Below, piece by piece: positions 8,538 through 16,718 of a DNA stretch of 64,000 bases. The stretch's first letter is position 1, and every line of letters begins with the position of its first letter. The DNA is from Actinomycetales bacterium (lineage in GTDB: Bacteria; Actinomycetota; Actinomycetes; Actinomycetales; Dermatophilaceae), in contig JADJTP010000003.1 in the NCBI GenBank assembly GCA_016711095.1, positions 806,001-870,000 on the forward strand, given 5' to 3'. The notes below the pieces were generated by a model. That model was given only the letters and a program-made list of their open reading frames with translations, was not told the origin of the DNA and searched no databases. Made by a program: the position numbers and the translations under genes.

Positions 8538-9701
8538 TCACCGGCTGGTGACCTCGGACCACTGCCGAAGCCAGGTGTCGCGCTGCGCGGCGATCTGCTC
8601 GGGCGCGACGGTGAAGGGCCTGGGCGAGACGGCCGCCCACCGCGCCCAGTCCGCAGGCAGCTGCACTGCGGGGTCGACGGGGAACATGTACATCGCGTCG
8701 GGGATCGACGCCTGCACCTGGGCGCTGAGCATGAACTGGACGAAGGCACGGGCCCCCTCGGGATTGCGGGCCCCGACGAGCACACCGGCATACTCGACCT
8801 GCCGGAAACAGGTGTCGAGCAAAGCCTTCGTGGTCGGGGCGGCCGCGCCCTGGGGGATGGTGAAGGGCGGCGACGACGCATAGGACAGGACGATCGGGCG
8901 GGAGCCCTTGCCTTCACCGCCGGAGAAGTCGACCGCATACGCGTCCGACCACCCCGAGGTCAGCTTCGTGTCGTTGGCCATGAGCGCGCGCCAATAGTCT
9001 TGCCATCCTTCGCCTTTGGCGCCGATCGTGGCAAGCAGGAAGGCCAGGCCCGGGCTCGATGTCGTCGCTCCGGGCGTGACGAAGAGTCCCCGGTATGCCG
9101 GCTGGATCAGGTCGTCGAGGGTCGTCGGCAGCGGGAGTGACTTGGCGGCAAACCACGCGAGGTCGACGTTGACGCACACGTCGCCGTAGTCGATCGGTGC
9201 GAGCTTGGCTGCGGCCGGGCCGCTGAGCGCATGTATGGCGGCCCCGCTGGGCAGGGCCGGTGAGATGTCCGCGAGGACGCCTTCGGACGCGGCACGACTG
9301 GCGAACGTGTTGTCGATGCCGAAGACAGCGTCGCCGATCGGGGAGGACTTCGTGAGCACCAGCTTGTTGGTCAGCGCCCCGGCGTCGCCACTGGCGAGGA
9401 CCGTGAGGGTGCAGCCGGTCAACGCGGTGAACCGGGCCCGCTCCTGCTCTGACAGGGCGAACGAGTCATGGGTGACCAGCAGCACCTCGGTGACCGCGCC
9501 GCAACGAACCGGTGGGTTGGTCGCGGTGCTCGGTGCGGCGGCTCCGCCGAGCGAACACCCCGTCAGGGCCAGGGTGGCCAACACCGTGACACCCGCCAGT
9601 ACGCGAGTCGGCCGCGACCGACGATCGGATGAGTGCCGGCGAGACGGCATACCGGGCTGGTGGTGGGACGGCATACCCGGCGGTTGGTGGTGGGAATGCA
9701 T
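8538..9701 (-). CDS. thiB: thiamine ABC transporter substrate-binding lipoprotein
   Basis: A 387-residue binding protein of the TbpA/ThiB type. After an unusually long, His/Pro/Met-rich N-terminus comes a lipoprotein signal with lipobox LTGC (VTVLATLALTGCSLGG), so the mature protein would be a lipid-anchored solute receptor. The binding-protein body includes VLLVTHDSFALSEQ, a signature start of thiamine-binding ThiB proteins, and DAVFGIDNTFASRA. ATG 9701 is supported by a perfect AGGAGG nine bases upstream. The N-terminal repeat (SHHQPxGMPS twice) is partly created by two copies of CGGCATAC in the DNA. It is the first gene of thiB-thiP-thiQ behind a TPP riboswitch. Confidence 0.9.
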   Translation of the reverse strand: MHSHHQPPGMPSHHQPGMPSRRHSSDRRSRPTRVLAGVTVLATLALTGCSLGGAAAPSTATNPPVRCGAVTEVLLVTHDSFALSEQERARFTALTGCTLTVLASGDAGALTNKLVLTKSSPIGDAVFGIDNTFASRAASEGVLADISPALPSGAAIHALSGPAAAKLAPIDYGDVCVNVDLAWFAAKSLPLPTTLDDLIQPAYRGLFVTPGATTSSPGLAFLLATIGAKGEGWQDYWRALMANDTKLTSGWSDAYAVDFSGGEGKGSRPIVLSYASSPPFTIPQGAAAPTTKALLDTCFRQVEYAGVLVGARNPEGARAFVQFMLSAQVQASIPDAMYMFPVDPAVQLPADWARWAAVSPRPFTVAPEQIAAQRDTWLRQWSEVTSR

Positions 9702-9710
9702 GGAAAGGCT

Positions 9711-9726
9711 CCTCCTGGTCAGGAGG
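9711..9726 (-). promoter_or_regulatory. anti-Shine-Dalgarno hairpin of the thi riboswitch
   Basis: Read on the minus strand, a perfect six-base-pair stem CCTCCT-GACC-AGGAGG, in which the 3' arm is exactly the thiB Shine-Dalgarno sequence nine bases before ATG 9701. Folding of this stem would block ribosome entry. Its place between the TPP aptamer and the start codon fits a translational expression platform: ligand bound, stem formed, thiB off. Only the stem is seen; the competing anti-sequestering pairing was not worked out. Confidence 0.7.
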
Positions 9727-9754
9727 GGCCGTCGACCGTGAGGTCGGCGGGCGA

Positions 9755-9845
9755 GACTCGACTCCCTTCGCCGGTGCTAGCCGGAGCAGGTTCGAGGGTC
9801 TGCGGCGGACCGCACTCTCAGCGCTGGCGCGCTCCCCTGTCGTGG
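9755..9845 (-). ncRNA. TPP riboswitch (THI element)
   Basis: On the minus strand the conserved thi-box blocks appear in order: GACAGGGG at the 5' side, CTGAGAG, GACCCTCGAACCTG, the TCCGGCTAGCACCGG stem and GAAGGGAGTC. A closing helix CGAC/GTCG pairs the two ends (about 9843-9840 with 9762-9759). These are the canonical parts of the TPP-sensing aptamer. It lies 54 bases upstream of thiB, so the thiBPQ operon should be repressed when thiamine pyrophosphate is plentiful. A TAAAGT sequence just upstream (about 9853-9858, minus strand) could be a -10 element, with no clear -35. Confidence 0.95.
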
Positions 9846-9939
9846 TGATGGTGACTTTACCCGCTCGCCGTGCCAGAGTCGGTCTCGACGCACGGCCGCC
9901 GGCCCGAACGACGGCCGGCATGAAGTCAGGAGGAGCGGA

Positions 9940-10224
9940 ATGGGTCCGCTGGTGTGGAAGGTGCTCAGCACCGCGTCAGCCGTGCTCGCCGCGGCCGTCG
10001 CCCAGAAGATCGTGTCCAAGGGCTGGGCCTTTGCCACCGGCAAGCCCGCTCCCGAGGACCCCAGCCACCCCGAGGACTCGAGCTGGCAGGAGGCCGTGCT
10101 CTTCGCGGCGCTGACCGGGCTCGCCGTCAACGCGGCCCGGGTCGCCGCGACCCGCAAGGCGGCGCTGTACTACGCCAAGTCGGCCGGACACCTGCCGGCA
10201 TCACTGGCGAAGCCCACCGACTGA
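9940..10224 (+). CDS. DUF4235 small membrane-associated protein
   Basis: A 94-residue protein matching DUF4235: an N-terminal hydrophobic helix (VLSTASAVLAAAVAQKIVSKGWAF), a short acidic Pro-containing loop, and a second helix (EAVLFAALTGLAVNAARVAATR). A strong ribosome site AGGAGGAGCGGA precedes the ATG. Such proteins are widespread in actinobacteria and have no known function; a membrane location is likely. It is divergent from the thiamine operon, so the ~100 bases between them hold both promoters and the riboswitch leader. Its stop lies 16 bases from the convergent hutF stop. Confidence 0.85.
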   Translation: MGPLVWKVLSTASAVLAAAVAQKIVSKGWAFATGKPAPEDPSHPEDSSWQEAVLFAALTGLAVNAARVAATRKAALYYAKSAGHLPASLAKPTD

Positions 10225-10240
10225 GCGCCGCGCGGAGTTG

Positions 10241-11599
10241 TCAGCGGCTGTGCTCGCCGCTGTAAGTCCGCGAGCAGCCGCTGTCGCGCAACATAAAGAG
10301 CGCTTCGCTCATGAGCGGCGCGATCGGACCGAATGAATGTTGGCCGTCCTCCACGATCATGCGCCCACCCACCACCACGGTGAGCACGTCGGCTGCGTTG
10401 GCCGTGTAGAGCACCTCGGCGGCCTTGCTGCCGGCGGTGCGAAGCGACTCGAGGTCGACGGTGACGAAATCGGCCAGCAGCCCGGGCGCGATGGCACCGG
10501 TGTCATACCACCCGAGGCTCCGCGCACCGTGCAGAGAGCCACATTTCACAAGCTCAGCGGTCGAGATGCGACCCCGCTCGCCGCTGTGCGACCGCTCGTG
10601 CATCTCCAACTCGCGCAGTTCAAGCCACGGGTCGATGAACGCCTGATGGTCGGAGCCGATCCCGACCGGCAGCCCGGCGTCGAGAAGACGGAGGGCGTGC
10701 GGAACGCCGCCAGCCATGTCCCGCTCTGAGGTCGGGCAGGCGACGACTTGGCACTCGGTGTCGGCAAGCAGATCGAGGTCGCTCTCGGACAACGCCGTCG
10801 CATGGACCGCCGTGAACTCCGGGCCGAGGACACCGGCCTCGGCGAACAACTCGGTCGGGCTCTGCCCATAGAACATCTCGCAGGCAAGGTTCTCGGCGGG
10901 ATGTTCGGAGACATAGGCGTGCAGCGGCCGCTCGCCCGCCACCTGCGCCGCGTATGCCGCCTGCTCCTTCGGGACGGCTCGGATCGAGTGGATGGCGGCT
11001 CCATGGCGGAGCAGCTCGGTCTGCTCGACCCGCGACATCCGCTCGGCCCAGGTGTCTACGCTGCCGTCGCTGAAGCGCTCCTGCACCCCCTCGAGCGGCA
11101 GATGCCCTTCGGAGGTGAGCCCCCCACGCAGGTACAGGGTGTCGAGCAACGTGAGCCGGATCCCCACCTCGGAGGCGGCCTTGACCAGAGCCGAGCTCAT
11201 CGCATTGGGGTCGGCGTACGGGGACCCGCCCGGCCCGTGATGCAGGTAGTGGAACTCACCCACCGTCGTGAACCCGGCCAGCGCCATCTCGGCGAAAGTG
11301 GCCCGGGCTAAGGCGAGATAGAGGTCGGGGTTGAGCCGCTGCGCGATGTCGTGGACCTTGGCCCGCCAAGCCACCCCGTTGTCGCCGTCAGATTGGGTGC
11401 GCCCGCGCAATGCCCGCTGGAAGACATGACTGTGCGCGTTGACCATCCCCGGGAACACGACGCCGCGCAGCCGGACGTCGTCAGGGCTGCGGTTGGCCTT
11501 GGTCTCAACGGCGAGGAAACGGCCGTCGGCGACGACCAACCGGACACCGCGCGCGAGCCCCGTTGGCAGCCACACGTGCTCGGCCCAGAACGACGTCAC
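10241..11599 (-). CDS. hutF: formimidoylglutamate deiminase
   Basis: A 452-residue amidohydrolase. The metal site HxH is visible at 56-58 (NAHSHVFQRALRGR), with further ligand positions in TVGEFHYLHHGPGG, YVSEHPAEN and GIGSDHQAFIDPWLELRELE. These segments and the length match HutF, which hydrolyses N-formimidoyl-glutamate to N-formylglutamate and ammonia in the five-step histidine degradation route. No other hut gene is nearby, so the gene is an orphan here; hutH/U/I/G would have to be elsewhere. The C-terminus has a short unusual tail (about 12 residues) beyond the normal domain end. Confidence 0.88.
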   Translation of the reverse strand: MTSFWAEHVWLPTGLARGVRLVVADGRFLAVETKANRSPDDVRLRGVVFPGMVNAHSHVFQRALRGRTQSDGDNGVAWRAKVHDIAQRLNPDLYLALARATFAEMALAGFTTVGEFHYLHHGPGGSPYADPNAMSSALVKAASEVGIRLTLLDTLYLRGGLTSEGHLPLEGVQERFSDGSVDTWAERMSRVEQTELLRHGAAIHSIRAVPKEQAAYAAQVAGERPLHAYVSEHPAENLACEMFYGQSPTELFAEAGVLGPEFTAVHATALSESDLDLLADTECQVVACPTSERDMAGGVPHALRLLDAGLPVGIGSDHQAFIDPWLELRELEMHERSHSGERGRISTAELVKCGSLHGARSLGWYDTGAIAPGLLADFVTVDLESLRTAGSKAAEVLYTANAADVLTVVVGGRMIVEDGQHSFGPIAPLMSEALFMLRDSGCSRTYSGEHSR

Positions 11600-11730
11600 G
11601 ACATTCCCTGTGGACGGTTTCGCCGAGCACCCATTGAGCGCCCCCCACAGAACCGGTTTCCCTCAATTTGCACCCCCCCATCCTGACACCGCGCAGGGGA
11701 AATCGGTGAAGAACACAATCCTGAAACGTG

Positions 11731-12963
11731 TCAATAGGCCGTGACGCCGGGGTCCTCGGCGCTGGCATCCGGGAGTCTGGGGATCCGGGTGAGTGCCCAT
11801 GCCAACCCGAGGGCGACAACCACGAGGGCAGCGGCCAGAGCCACCACGGCGGGCCAACGTCCGCCCGACCAAGCCACCCCGGCCAACCCACCGAAGACCG
11901 ACGAACCCGTGTAGTAGGCCACGAGATAGAACGCGGTGGCCTGCCCCGTGCCGCCACCGCCCACCTGGGCACGTGCGGCGACCCACCCAGCGGCGATCCC
12001 GTGCATCGCGAAGAAGGCCGAGGTGAAGGCAGTGAGGCCGACCAACACCACCCACAGCGGGTCGGCCAGGGTGACGAGAAGACCGGCCAACATAACCGCG
12101 ACGGCGGCGGGCAGCACGGCCCGGCGGCCGCGACGGTCGGCAACCCTGCCGGCATACGCCGAGGAGAGCGAGCCCGAGGCATAGGTGAGATAAACGAGGG
12201 ACGAGGCGGCGACCCCGAGCTGATAAGGGCCCTCGCGGAGCCGGAACGCGAGCCCGTTGAAGGTGCCGATGAGGGCTCCCATCCCCACCGCTGCGATGCC
12301 GTAGAGCGCCAGCAAGGCCGGGTCGGTCAGCAGGCGGTGCAGGGTCGCGCGGGCGGTGTCCCCCCGCATCGGCACCGGGTGGAAGTTGCGCGACGGAGGC
12401 AGCAGCAGGCGCACGACGACTGCGCACGTCAGCCCGAGCGCTCCGAGGGCCGCCAGCGCCCAGCGCCACCCCGCGAACTGGCCGACGCCGCCGACGACGA
12501 AGCGGCCGAGCATTCCGCCGATCGCCGTGCCGCCGACGTAGAGCCCGGTCGCTCGGGCGTGAGCGTCGGGTGCGACCTCCTCACGCAGATAGGCCATCGC
12601 GACAGCGGCCGTGCCGGCCAGCGACACACCCTGCAGCGCGCGCAACCCCAACAGCACAGGCCACGTCGGGGCCAGCGGCAGAGCCAGCCCGACCACTGCG
12701 GTGAGGACCACCGAGGCGATGATCACGGGGGTGCGCCCGAAGCGTTCGGTCACCGGGCCGACGGCCAGCAACGCCAAGGCCATCGCCGCCGTGGTCACCG
12801 AGATGGCCAGCACGCTCTGGCCCGCCGGCAGCGCGAAGGCCGCGTCGATCTCGGGCAGCACCGCCTGCGGGGCATAGAGCAGCGCGAAGGTCGTGACCGC
12901 TGCCGCGAAGAGCGCGATCGTCGCCCGCCGGTAGGCTGCGTCGCCGGGCCGATAGCCACTCAC
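11731..12963 (-). CDS. MFS transporter (YnfM/arabinose-efflux-like)
   Basis: A 410-residue protein with about 12 hydrophobic segments, starting at GTG. It carries the MFS motif A region between TM2 and TM3 as VTERFGRTPVIIASV, and LRALQGVSLAGTAAVAMAYL in TM4, which is typical of the YnfM-like efflux subgroup (proton-driven drug or sugar exporters). A second motif-A-like loop, GRVADRRGRRAVLP, marks the start of the C-terminal half. The substrate is unknown. It is divergent from the quinone oxidoreductase at 13044, sharing an 80-base intergenic region. Confidence 0.85.
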   Translation of the reverse strand: MSGYRPGDAAYRRATIALFAAAVTTFALLYAPQAVLPEIDAAFALPAGQSVLAISVTTAAMALALLAVGPVTERFGRTPVIIASVVLTAVVGLALPLAPTWPVLLGLRALQGVSLAGTAAVAMAYLREEVAPDAHARATGLYVGGTAIGGMLGRFVVGGVGQFAGWRWALAALGALGLTCAVVVRLLLPPSRNFHPVPMRGDTARATLHRLLTDPALLALYGIAAVGMGALIGTFNGLAFRLREGPYQLGVAASSLVYLTYASGSLSSAYAGRVADRRGRRAVLPAAVAVMLAGLLVTLADPLWVVLVGLTAFTSAFFAMHGIAAGWVAARAQVGGGGTGQATAFYLVAYYTGSSVFGGLAGVAWSGGRWPAVVALAAALVVVALGLAWALTRIPRLPDASAEDPGVTAY

Positions 12964-13043
12964 AGCGGTCAGTATCCAGGCTCGGACTCGCTGGCGTCAG
13001 ACCTAAGCTCGACTCGCAGGTAGCCGCGACGAAGGAGCGACAC

Positions 13044-14039
13044 ATGTTTGCGATCACCGTGCCCGCCCCCGGAGGTGCTGAGGCTCTCGAGCTGACCGCG
13101 GTACCCGACCCGGTGCATGGACCCGATGAGGTGCTCATCGACATCGTCGCCGCGGGCGTCAACCGGGCCGACGTGGTGCAGCGCCAGGGGCATTACCCGC
13201 CGCCGCCGGGCGCACCGGCATACCTCGGTCTGGAGGTGAGCGGCCGGATCGCGGCCATCGGGTCGCAGGTGAGCGGGTGGGCGGTCGGCGACGAGGTGTG
13301 CGCGCTGCTATCCGGCGGCGGGTACGCGCAGCGGGTCGCGGTCCCGGCCGGGCAACTGCTGCCGGTGCCGGCCGGGGTGTCGCTCGTGGAGGCGGCCGCG
13401 CTGCCGGAGGTCGCCTGCACTGTCTGGTCCAACGTCTTCATGAGCGCGGCCCTGCAGCCAGGGCAGTGGCTGCTCGTCCACGGTGGCTCGTCCGGGATCG
13501 GCACGATGGCCATCCAGCTCGCCCGGGCGATCGGCGCACACGTCGCGGTCACTGCCGGGTCGCCGGAAAAGCTCGCCGTATGCCACGAGCTCGGCGCCGA
13601 GGTCCTCGTGAACTACCGGTCGGAGGACTTCGTTGCGGCGGTGCGGGCGGCCACCGCCCAGCGTGGCGGTCGCAGTGGTCCAGGAGCCGACGTCATCCTG
13701 GACAACATGGGCGCGGTGTACCTCGCGCGCAATGTCGAGGCGCTCGCGGCATACGGACGGTTGGTGGTTATCGGTTTGCAGGGCGGGACGCGTGGCGAAC
13801 TGGATCTCGGCCTGTTGCTGCGCAAGCGGGCGGCGATCATTGCCACGTCGCTGCGAGCGCGGCCGGCCGCCGAAAAGGCGGCGATCGTCGCGGCGGTTCG
13901 CGAGCATGTATGGCCACTGGTGGCTGCTGGCGATGTCCGGCCGGTGGTGCACGCCCGGTTCCCGCTGGCGGAGGCCGGGCAAGCGCACCGGCTGCTGGAG
14001 TCGTCGGCTCATATCGGCAAGATCCTGCTCACCGTCTGA
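13044..14039 (+). CDS. NAD(P)H:quinone oxidoreductase, PIG3-type
   Basis: A 331-residue medium-chain dehydrogenase/reductase without the zinc-ligand pattern. The N-terminal GroES-like domain has AGVNRADVVQRQGHYPPPPG at 37-56, the hallmark of PIG3-type quinone reductases. The Rossmann nucleotide site LLVHGGSSGIGTMAIQLA is at 143-160. It should reduce quinones or related electrophiles with NADPH in the cytosol. The upstream sequence GACGAAGGAGCGACAC gives a good ribosome site before ATG 13044. A 6-bp hairpin (CCGCTG/CAGCGG, 14052-14069) just after the stop may serve as a weak terminator. Confidence 0.85.
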   Translation: MFAITVPAPGGAEALELTAVPDPVHGPDEVLIDIVAAGVNRADVVQRQGHYPPPPGAPAYLGLEVSGRIAAIGSQVSGWAVGDEVCALLSGGGYAQRVAVPAGQLLPVPAGVSLVEAAALPEVACTVWSNVFMSAALQPGQWLLVHGGSSGIGTMAIQLARAIGAHVAVTAGSPEKLAVCHELGAEVLVNYRSEDFVAAVRAATAQRGGRSGPGADVILDNMGAVYLARNVEALAAYGRLVVIGLQGGTRGELDLGLLLRKRAAIIATSLRARPAAEKAAIVAAVREHVWPLVAAGDVRPVVHARFPLAEAGQAHRLLESSAHIGKILLTV

Positions 14040-14123
14040 GCCGTCAACGTTCCGCTGCGCTGTCAGCGGCTGGGACACGGTCGATGAGTGCCTCACGCCG
14101 AGGTGCTAAGGCAAGATGGGCGC

Positions 14124-14759
14124 ATGAGCGACACACCCGCTGAGCCTACGGATTCGGGCAGCCCGGCTCGCGAGGCCGTCCCGGACAGCCGCGTCGTCGT
14201 GATCACCCCCGACGGGATGGGGATCGCCAACAGCCGGACAGGGGACGACGACCAAGGCTCCGACGGGGATCACGAGGAGGGCAATCCGGCCGACCTCGTC
14301 GAGCAGCCTGCCAAAGTGATGCGAATCGGATCGATGATCAAGAGCCTCCTCGACGAAGTGCGCAACGCTCCGCTCGACGAGGCCGGCCGCAAGCGGCTCG
14401 CCGAGATCCACCGACGGTCGATCCACGAACTCAAGGGCGGCCTCGCCCCAGAACTCGTCGACGAACTCGAGCGGATCGCCTTGCCATTCGGTGAAGGAGC
14501 TCCGAGCGATGCCGAATTGCGGATCGCCCAGGCCCAGCTCGTCGGTTGGCTCGAGGGGCTCTTCCATGGCATCCAGACGGCGCTCGTCGCCCAACAGATG
14601 GCCGCTCAGCAGCAACTTGCCGGGATGCGCCGAGCCCTGCCGCCCGGCCACCAGGAGTCCGGCTCACACCCATCCGGTATGCCGGGTGGACTGTTACCCG
14701 GCCAGGCTCACGCCGACGGCAGCCAAGGGGCGAGCGGCCCGACCGGTCAATATCTGTGA
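14124..14759 (+). CDS. bpa: bacterial proteasome activator (Bpa/PafE family)
   Basis: A 211-residue protein. After an acidic disordered N-terminus (GDDDQGSDGDHEEG) comes a helical core starting PAKVMRIGSMIKSLLDEVRN and including GGLAPELVDELERI and AELRIAQAQLVGWLEGLFHGIQ, the four-helix fold of DUF2587/Bpa. The last four residues are GQYL, the motif that docks into the alpha-ring of the 20S proteasome and opens the gate for ATP-independent degradation. ATG 14124 is chosen over an upstream in-frame start at 14088. Its presence implies that prcAB lie elsewhere in this genome; no other proteasome gene is in the window. Confidence 0.92.
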   Translation: MSDTPAEPTDSGSPAREAVPDSRVVVITPDGMGIANSRTGDDDQGSDGDHEEGNPADLVEQPAKVMRIGSMIKSLLDEVRNAPLDEAGRKRLAEIHRRSIHELKGGLAPELVDELERIALPFGEGAPSDAELRIAQAQLVGWLEGLFHGIQTALVAQQMAAQQQLAGMRRALPPGHQESGSHPSGMPGGLLPGQAHADGSQGASGPTGQYL

Positions 14760-14821
14760 GTGGCTGAGGCCGCGACACTGGCGTTGCGCTGACTCGACTC
14801 CTCCGCGCAGGGGTCCCTCCC

Positions 14822-14878
14822 CGAAGGTGCAGAAGATGCGGATTCGCGGCCCGTGAAGGAACACCTACTGCACCTTCG
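14822..14878. repeat. 11-bp inverted repeat after bpa
   Basis: Perfect arms CGAAGGTGCAG (14822-14832) and CTGCACCTTCG (14868-14878) enclose 35 bases. The site lies between the convergent genes bpa and the FAD dehydrogenase, so a bidirectional terminator is the simplest reading, but the loop is long and there is no T-run, as usual for such GC-rich DNA. A regulatory or mobile-element remnant cannot be excluded. Confidence 0.55.
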
Positions 14879-14900
14879 CGGCGAGCCGGTGGGTCGGGGC

Positions 14901-14949
14901 GGGGCAGGGTGGTTCAGGGGCGGGCGGGGCAGGGTGGTTCAGGGGCGGG
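14901..14949. repeat. 25-bp tandem direct repeat, G-rich
   Basis: Two perfect copies of a 24-base G-rich unit (GGGGCAGGGTGGTTCAGGGG plus CGGG) at 14901-14924 and 14926-14949, period 25, in the gap between bpa and the convergent FAD dehydrogenase. The unit is very G-rich on the plus strand, with several GGG/GGGG runs, so a G-quadruplex is possible. No gene is seen in 14760-14989 apart from this and the neighbouring inverted repeat. Confidence 0.7.
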
Positions 14950-14989
14950 TGGGGGGGTGGGTCAGGCCACGGCGGCGAGAACCTAGCCG

Positions 14990-16675
14990 TCAGCCGAGGG
15001 TGGTGGCGGCGGACCGGCCGGCGGTTCGCCCGGAATACAGGCACCCACCGAGGAACGTCCCCTCCAACGCCCGGTAGCCGTGCACCCCGCCGCCACCGAA
15101 GCCGGCGACCTCGCCGGCGGCATACAGGCCAGGCAGAGGTGAACCATCAGCGCGGAGCACCCGCGACGACAAGTCGGTCTGTAGCCCGCCGAGCGTCTTG
15201 CGGGTAAGCACCGAGAGCCGGATCGCCAACAGCGGGCCGGCGGCCGGGTCAAGGATGGCGTGCGGGGCGGCGGTGCGGACGAGTTTGTCGCCGCGGAAGG
15301 CCCGGGCCCCGCGGATCGCCATGACCTGGAAGTCCTTGCCGAAGTCGTTGGTCACCTGCCGATCACGATCGACGATGATTCGCTCGATCTGCGCGGCGTC
15401 CAGCGGCGCCTGGGGCGTGAGCGCCGACATCCCCTCGACGAGTTCGCGAATCGTCTGCGCCTGGACGAAGTCGATCCCGTGCTCGACGAACGCCGCCACC
15501 GACGGATGCAGCGCCCCGCGGGCTCGGTTGATGACGTCGCGCAGTGATTTGTTCGTCAGGTCGAGGTTCTGCTCTGACCCCGACAGGGCAATCTCCTTCT
15601 CCGCGATCCGCTGATTGAGCACCAGCCACGAGTGCTCGAAGCCGCTGGCCCGCACATGCGCGAGCGTCCCCAGCGAGTCGAAGCCCGGAAACAGGGGAGC
15701 GGGCAACCGATGCCCCGCCCCGTCGAGCCATACCGCCGACGGCCCTGCAAGCACCCGGATGCCGTGCCCCGGCCACACCGGATCCCAGTTGTGCACGCCC
15801 TCGACGTAGTGCCAGCACCGGTCCCGGTTGACGATCCGCCCACCAGCCCGCGTCGTGATTCCGAGCATCCGCCCGTCGACATGCGCCGGCACCCCGGTGA
15901 GCAGGTGCTGCGGCGGGCGACCGAGCCGAGCAGGCCAGGCGCTGCGCACGAGGTCGTGGTTGCCTCCGATTCCGCCGCTGGCGACGATGACCGCCGGCGC
16001 TTCAAGATCGAACTCCCCGACCGAATCGCGGTTGGTCGCGACCCCTCGCGGCAGATGGGTCGGGGCCAACCGAGTGCCTCGGATGCCGGTGACGGCCCCG
16101 CCGGTGAGGACGAGGTCGTCCACCCGATGCCGGAAGGCATAGCGCAGCCGTCCTGCGATCTCGGCCTCCTTGGCCCTGCGGACGAAGGGCTCGCACAGTC
16201 CAGGCCCTGTGCCCCAGGTGAGGTGGAAGCGCGGGACGGTGTTGCCGTGGCCCCCGGCGGTGCCGTCGCCTCGCTCGGCCCAGCCGACGACCGGGAAGAA
16301 CCGCACCCCCTGCTCGGCCAGCCACCCCCGGCACTCCCGCGCGGCGAAATCGACGTATGCCGCCGCCCACTGCCGCCCCCAGTGGTCCTCTGAGGGTGCG
16401 CCACGAGTCCCACTCGAGTCACCGAGCCGGTCCCACCCGGCGCTGCCCTGCCAGTCGGCCCAGGCCAACTCGTGCGAGTCGCGGATCCCCATCCGTCGTT
16501 GTTCAGGGGTGTCGACAAGGAACAGCCCCCCAAAGGACCAGTAGGCCTGGCCGCCGAGGTTCTCCCTCGACTCCTGGTCGACCACGACCACCCGCTTGCC
16601 CGCGTCGACCGCTTCGGTCGCGGCGACCAGACCGGCCAGCCCGGCTCCGATAACGATGACGTCCGTGTCTGGCAT
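14990..16675 (-). CDS. FAD-binding dehydrogenase, KstD-like
   Basis: A 561-residue flavoprotein. The N-terminal dinucleotide fold is clear: DVIVIGAGLAGLVAATEAVDAG then VVVVDQE at residues 5-38. The C-terminal FAD motif is GLYAAGEVAGFGGGGVHGYRALEGTFLGG. The class (FAD_binding_2) includes 3-ketosteroid dehydrogenases and fumarate-reductase-like enzymes; similar actinobacterial proteins are annotated simply as FAD-binding dehydrogenase. The segment ERIIVDRDRQVTNDFGKDFQ and the length (~560) are typical of that group. The true substrate, and whether it acts on steroids, cannot be told. The gene stands alone, divergent from the DUF998 gene. Confidence 0.82.
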   Translation of the reverse strand: MPDTDVIVIGAGLAGLVAATEAVDAGKRVVVVDQESRENLGGQAYWSFGGLFLVDTPEQRRMGIRDSHELAWADWQGSAGWDRLGDSSGTRGAPSEDHWGRQWAAAYVDFAARECRGWLAEQGVRFFPVVGWAERGDGTAGGHGNTVPRFHLTWGTGPGLCEPFVRRAKEAEIAGRLRYAFRHRVDDLVLTGGAVTGIRGTRLAPTHLPRGVATNRDSVGEFDLEAPAVIVASGGIGGNHDLVRSAWPARLGRPPQHLLTGVPAHVDGRMLGITTRAGGRIVNRDRCWHYVEGVHNWDPVWPGHGIRVLAGPSAVWLDGAGHRLPAPLFPGFDSLGTLAHVRASGFEHSWLVLNQRIAEKEIALSGSEQNLDLTNKSLRDVINRARGALHPSVAAFVEHGIDFVQAQTIRELVEGMSALTPQAPLDAAQIERIIVDRDRQVTNDFGKDFQVMAIRGARAFRGDKLVRTAAPHAILDPAAGPLLAIRLSVLTRKTLGGLQTDLSSRVLRADGSPLPGLYAAGEVAGFGGGGVHGYRALEGTFLGGCLYSGRTAGRSAATTLG

Positions 16676-16718
16676 GGGCCGATCGTAACGACGAGCGAAC
16701 GGCGTCTACGGTAGATCC

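Noticed and set aside
7206..9140. 644-codon open frame on the plus strand opposite thiP/thiB
   Set aside because: Arg/Gly/Asp-rich with no domain; it is a shadow of the thiamine genes, which have clear families and a riboswitch.
11728..13023. 431-codon plus-strand frame opposite the MFS gene
   Set aside because: Composition is that of an antisense shadow (Arg, Gln, His, Gly rich) with no membrane or domain pattern.
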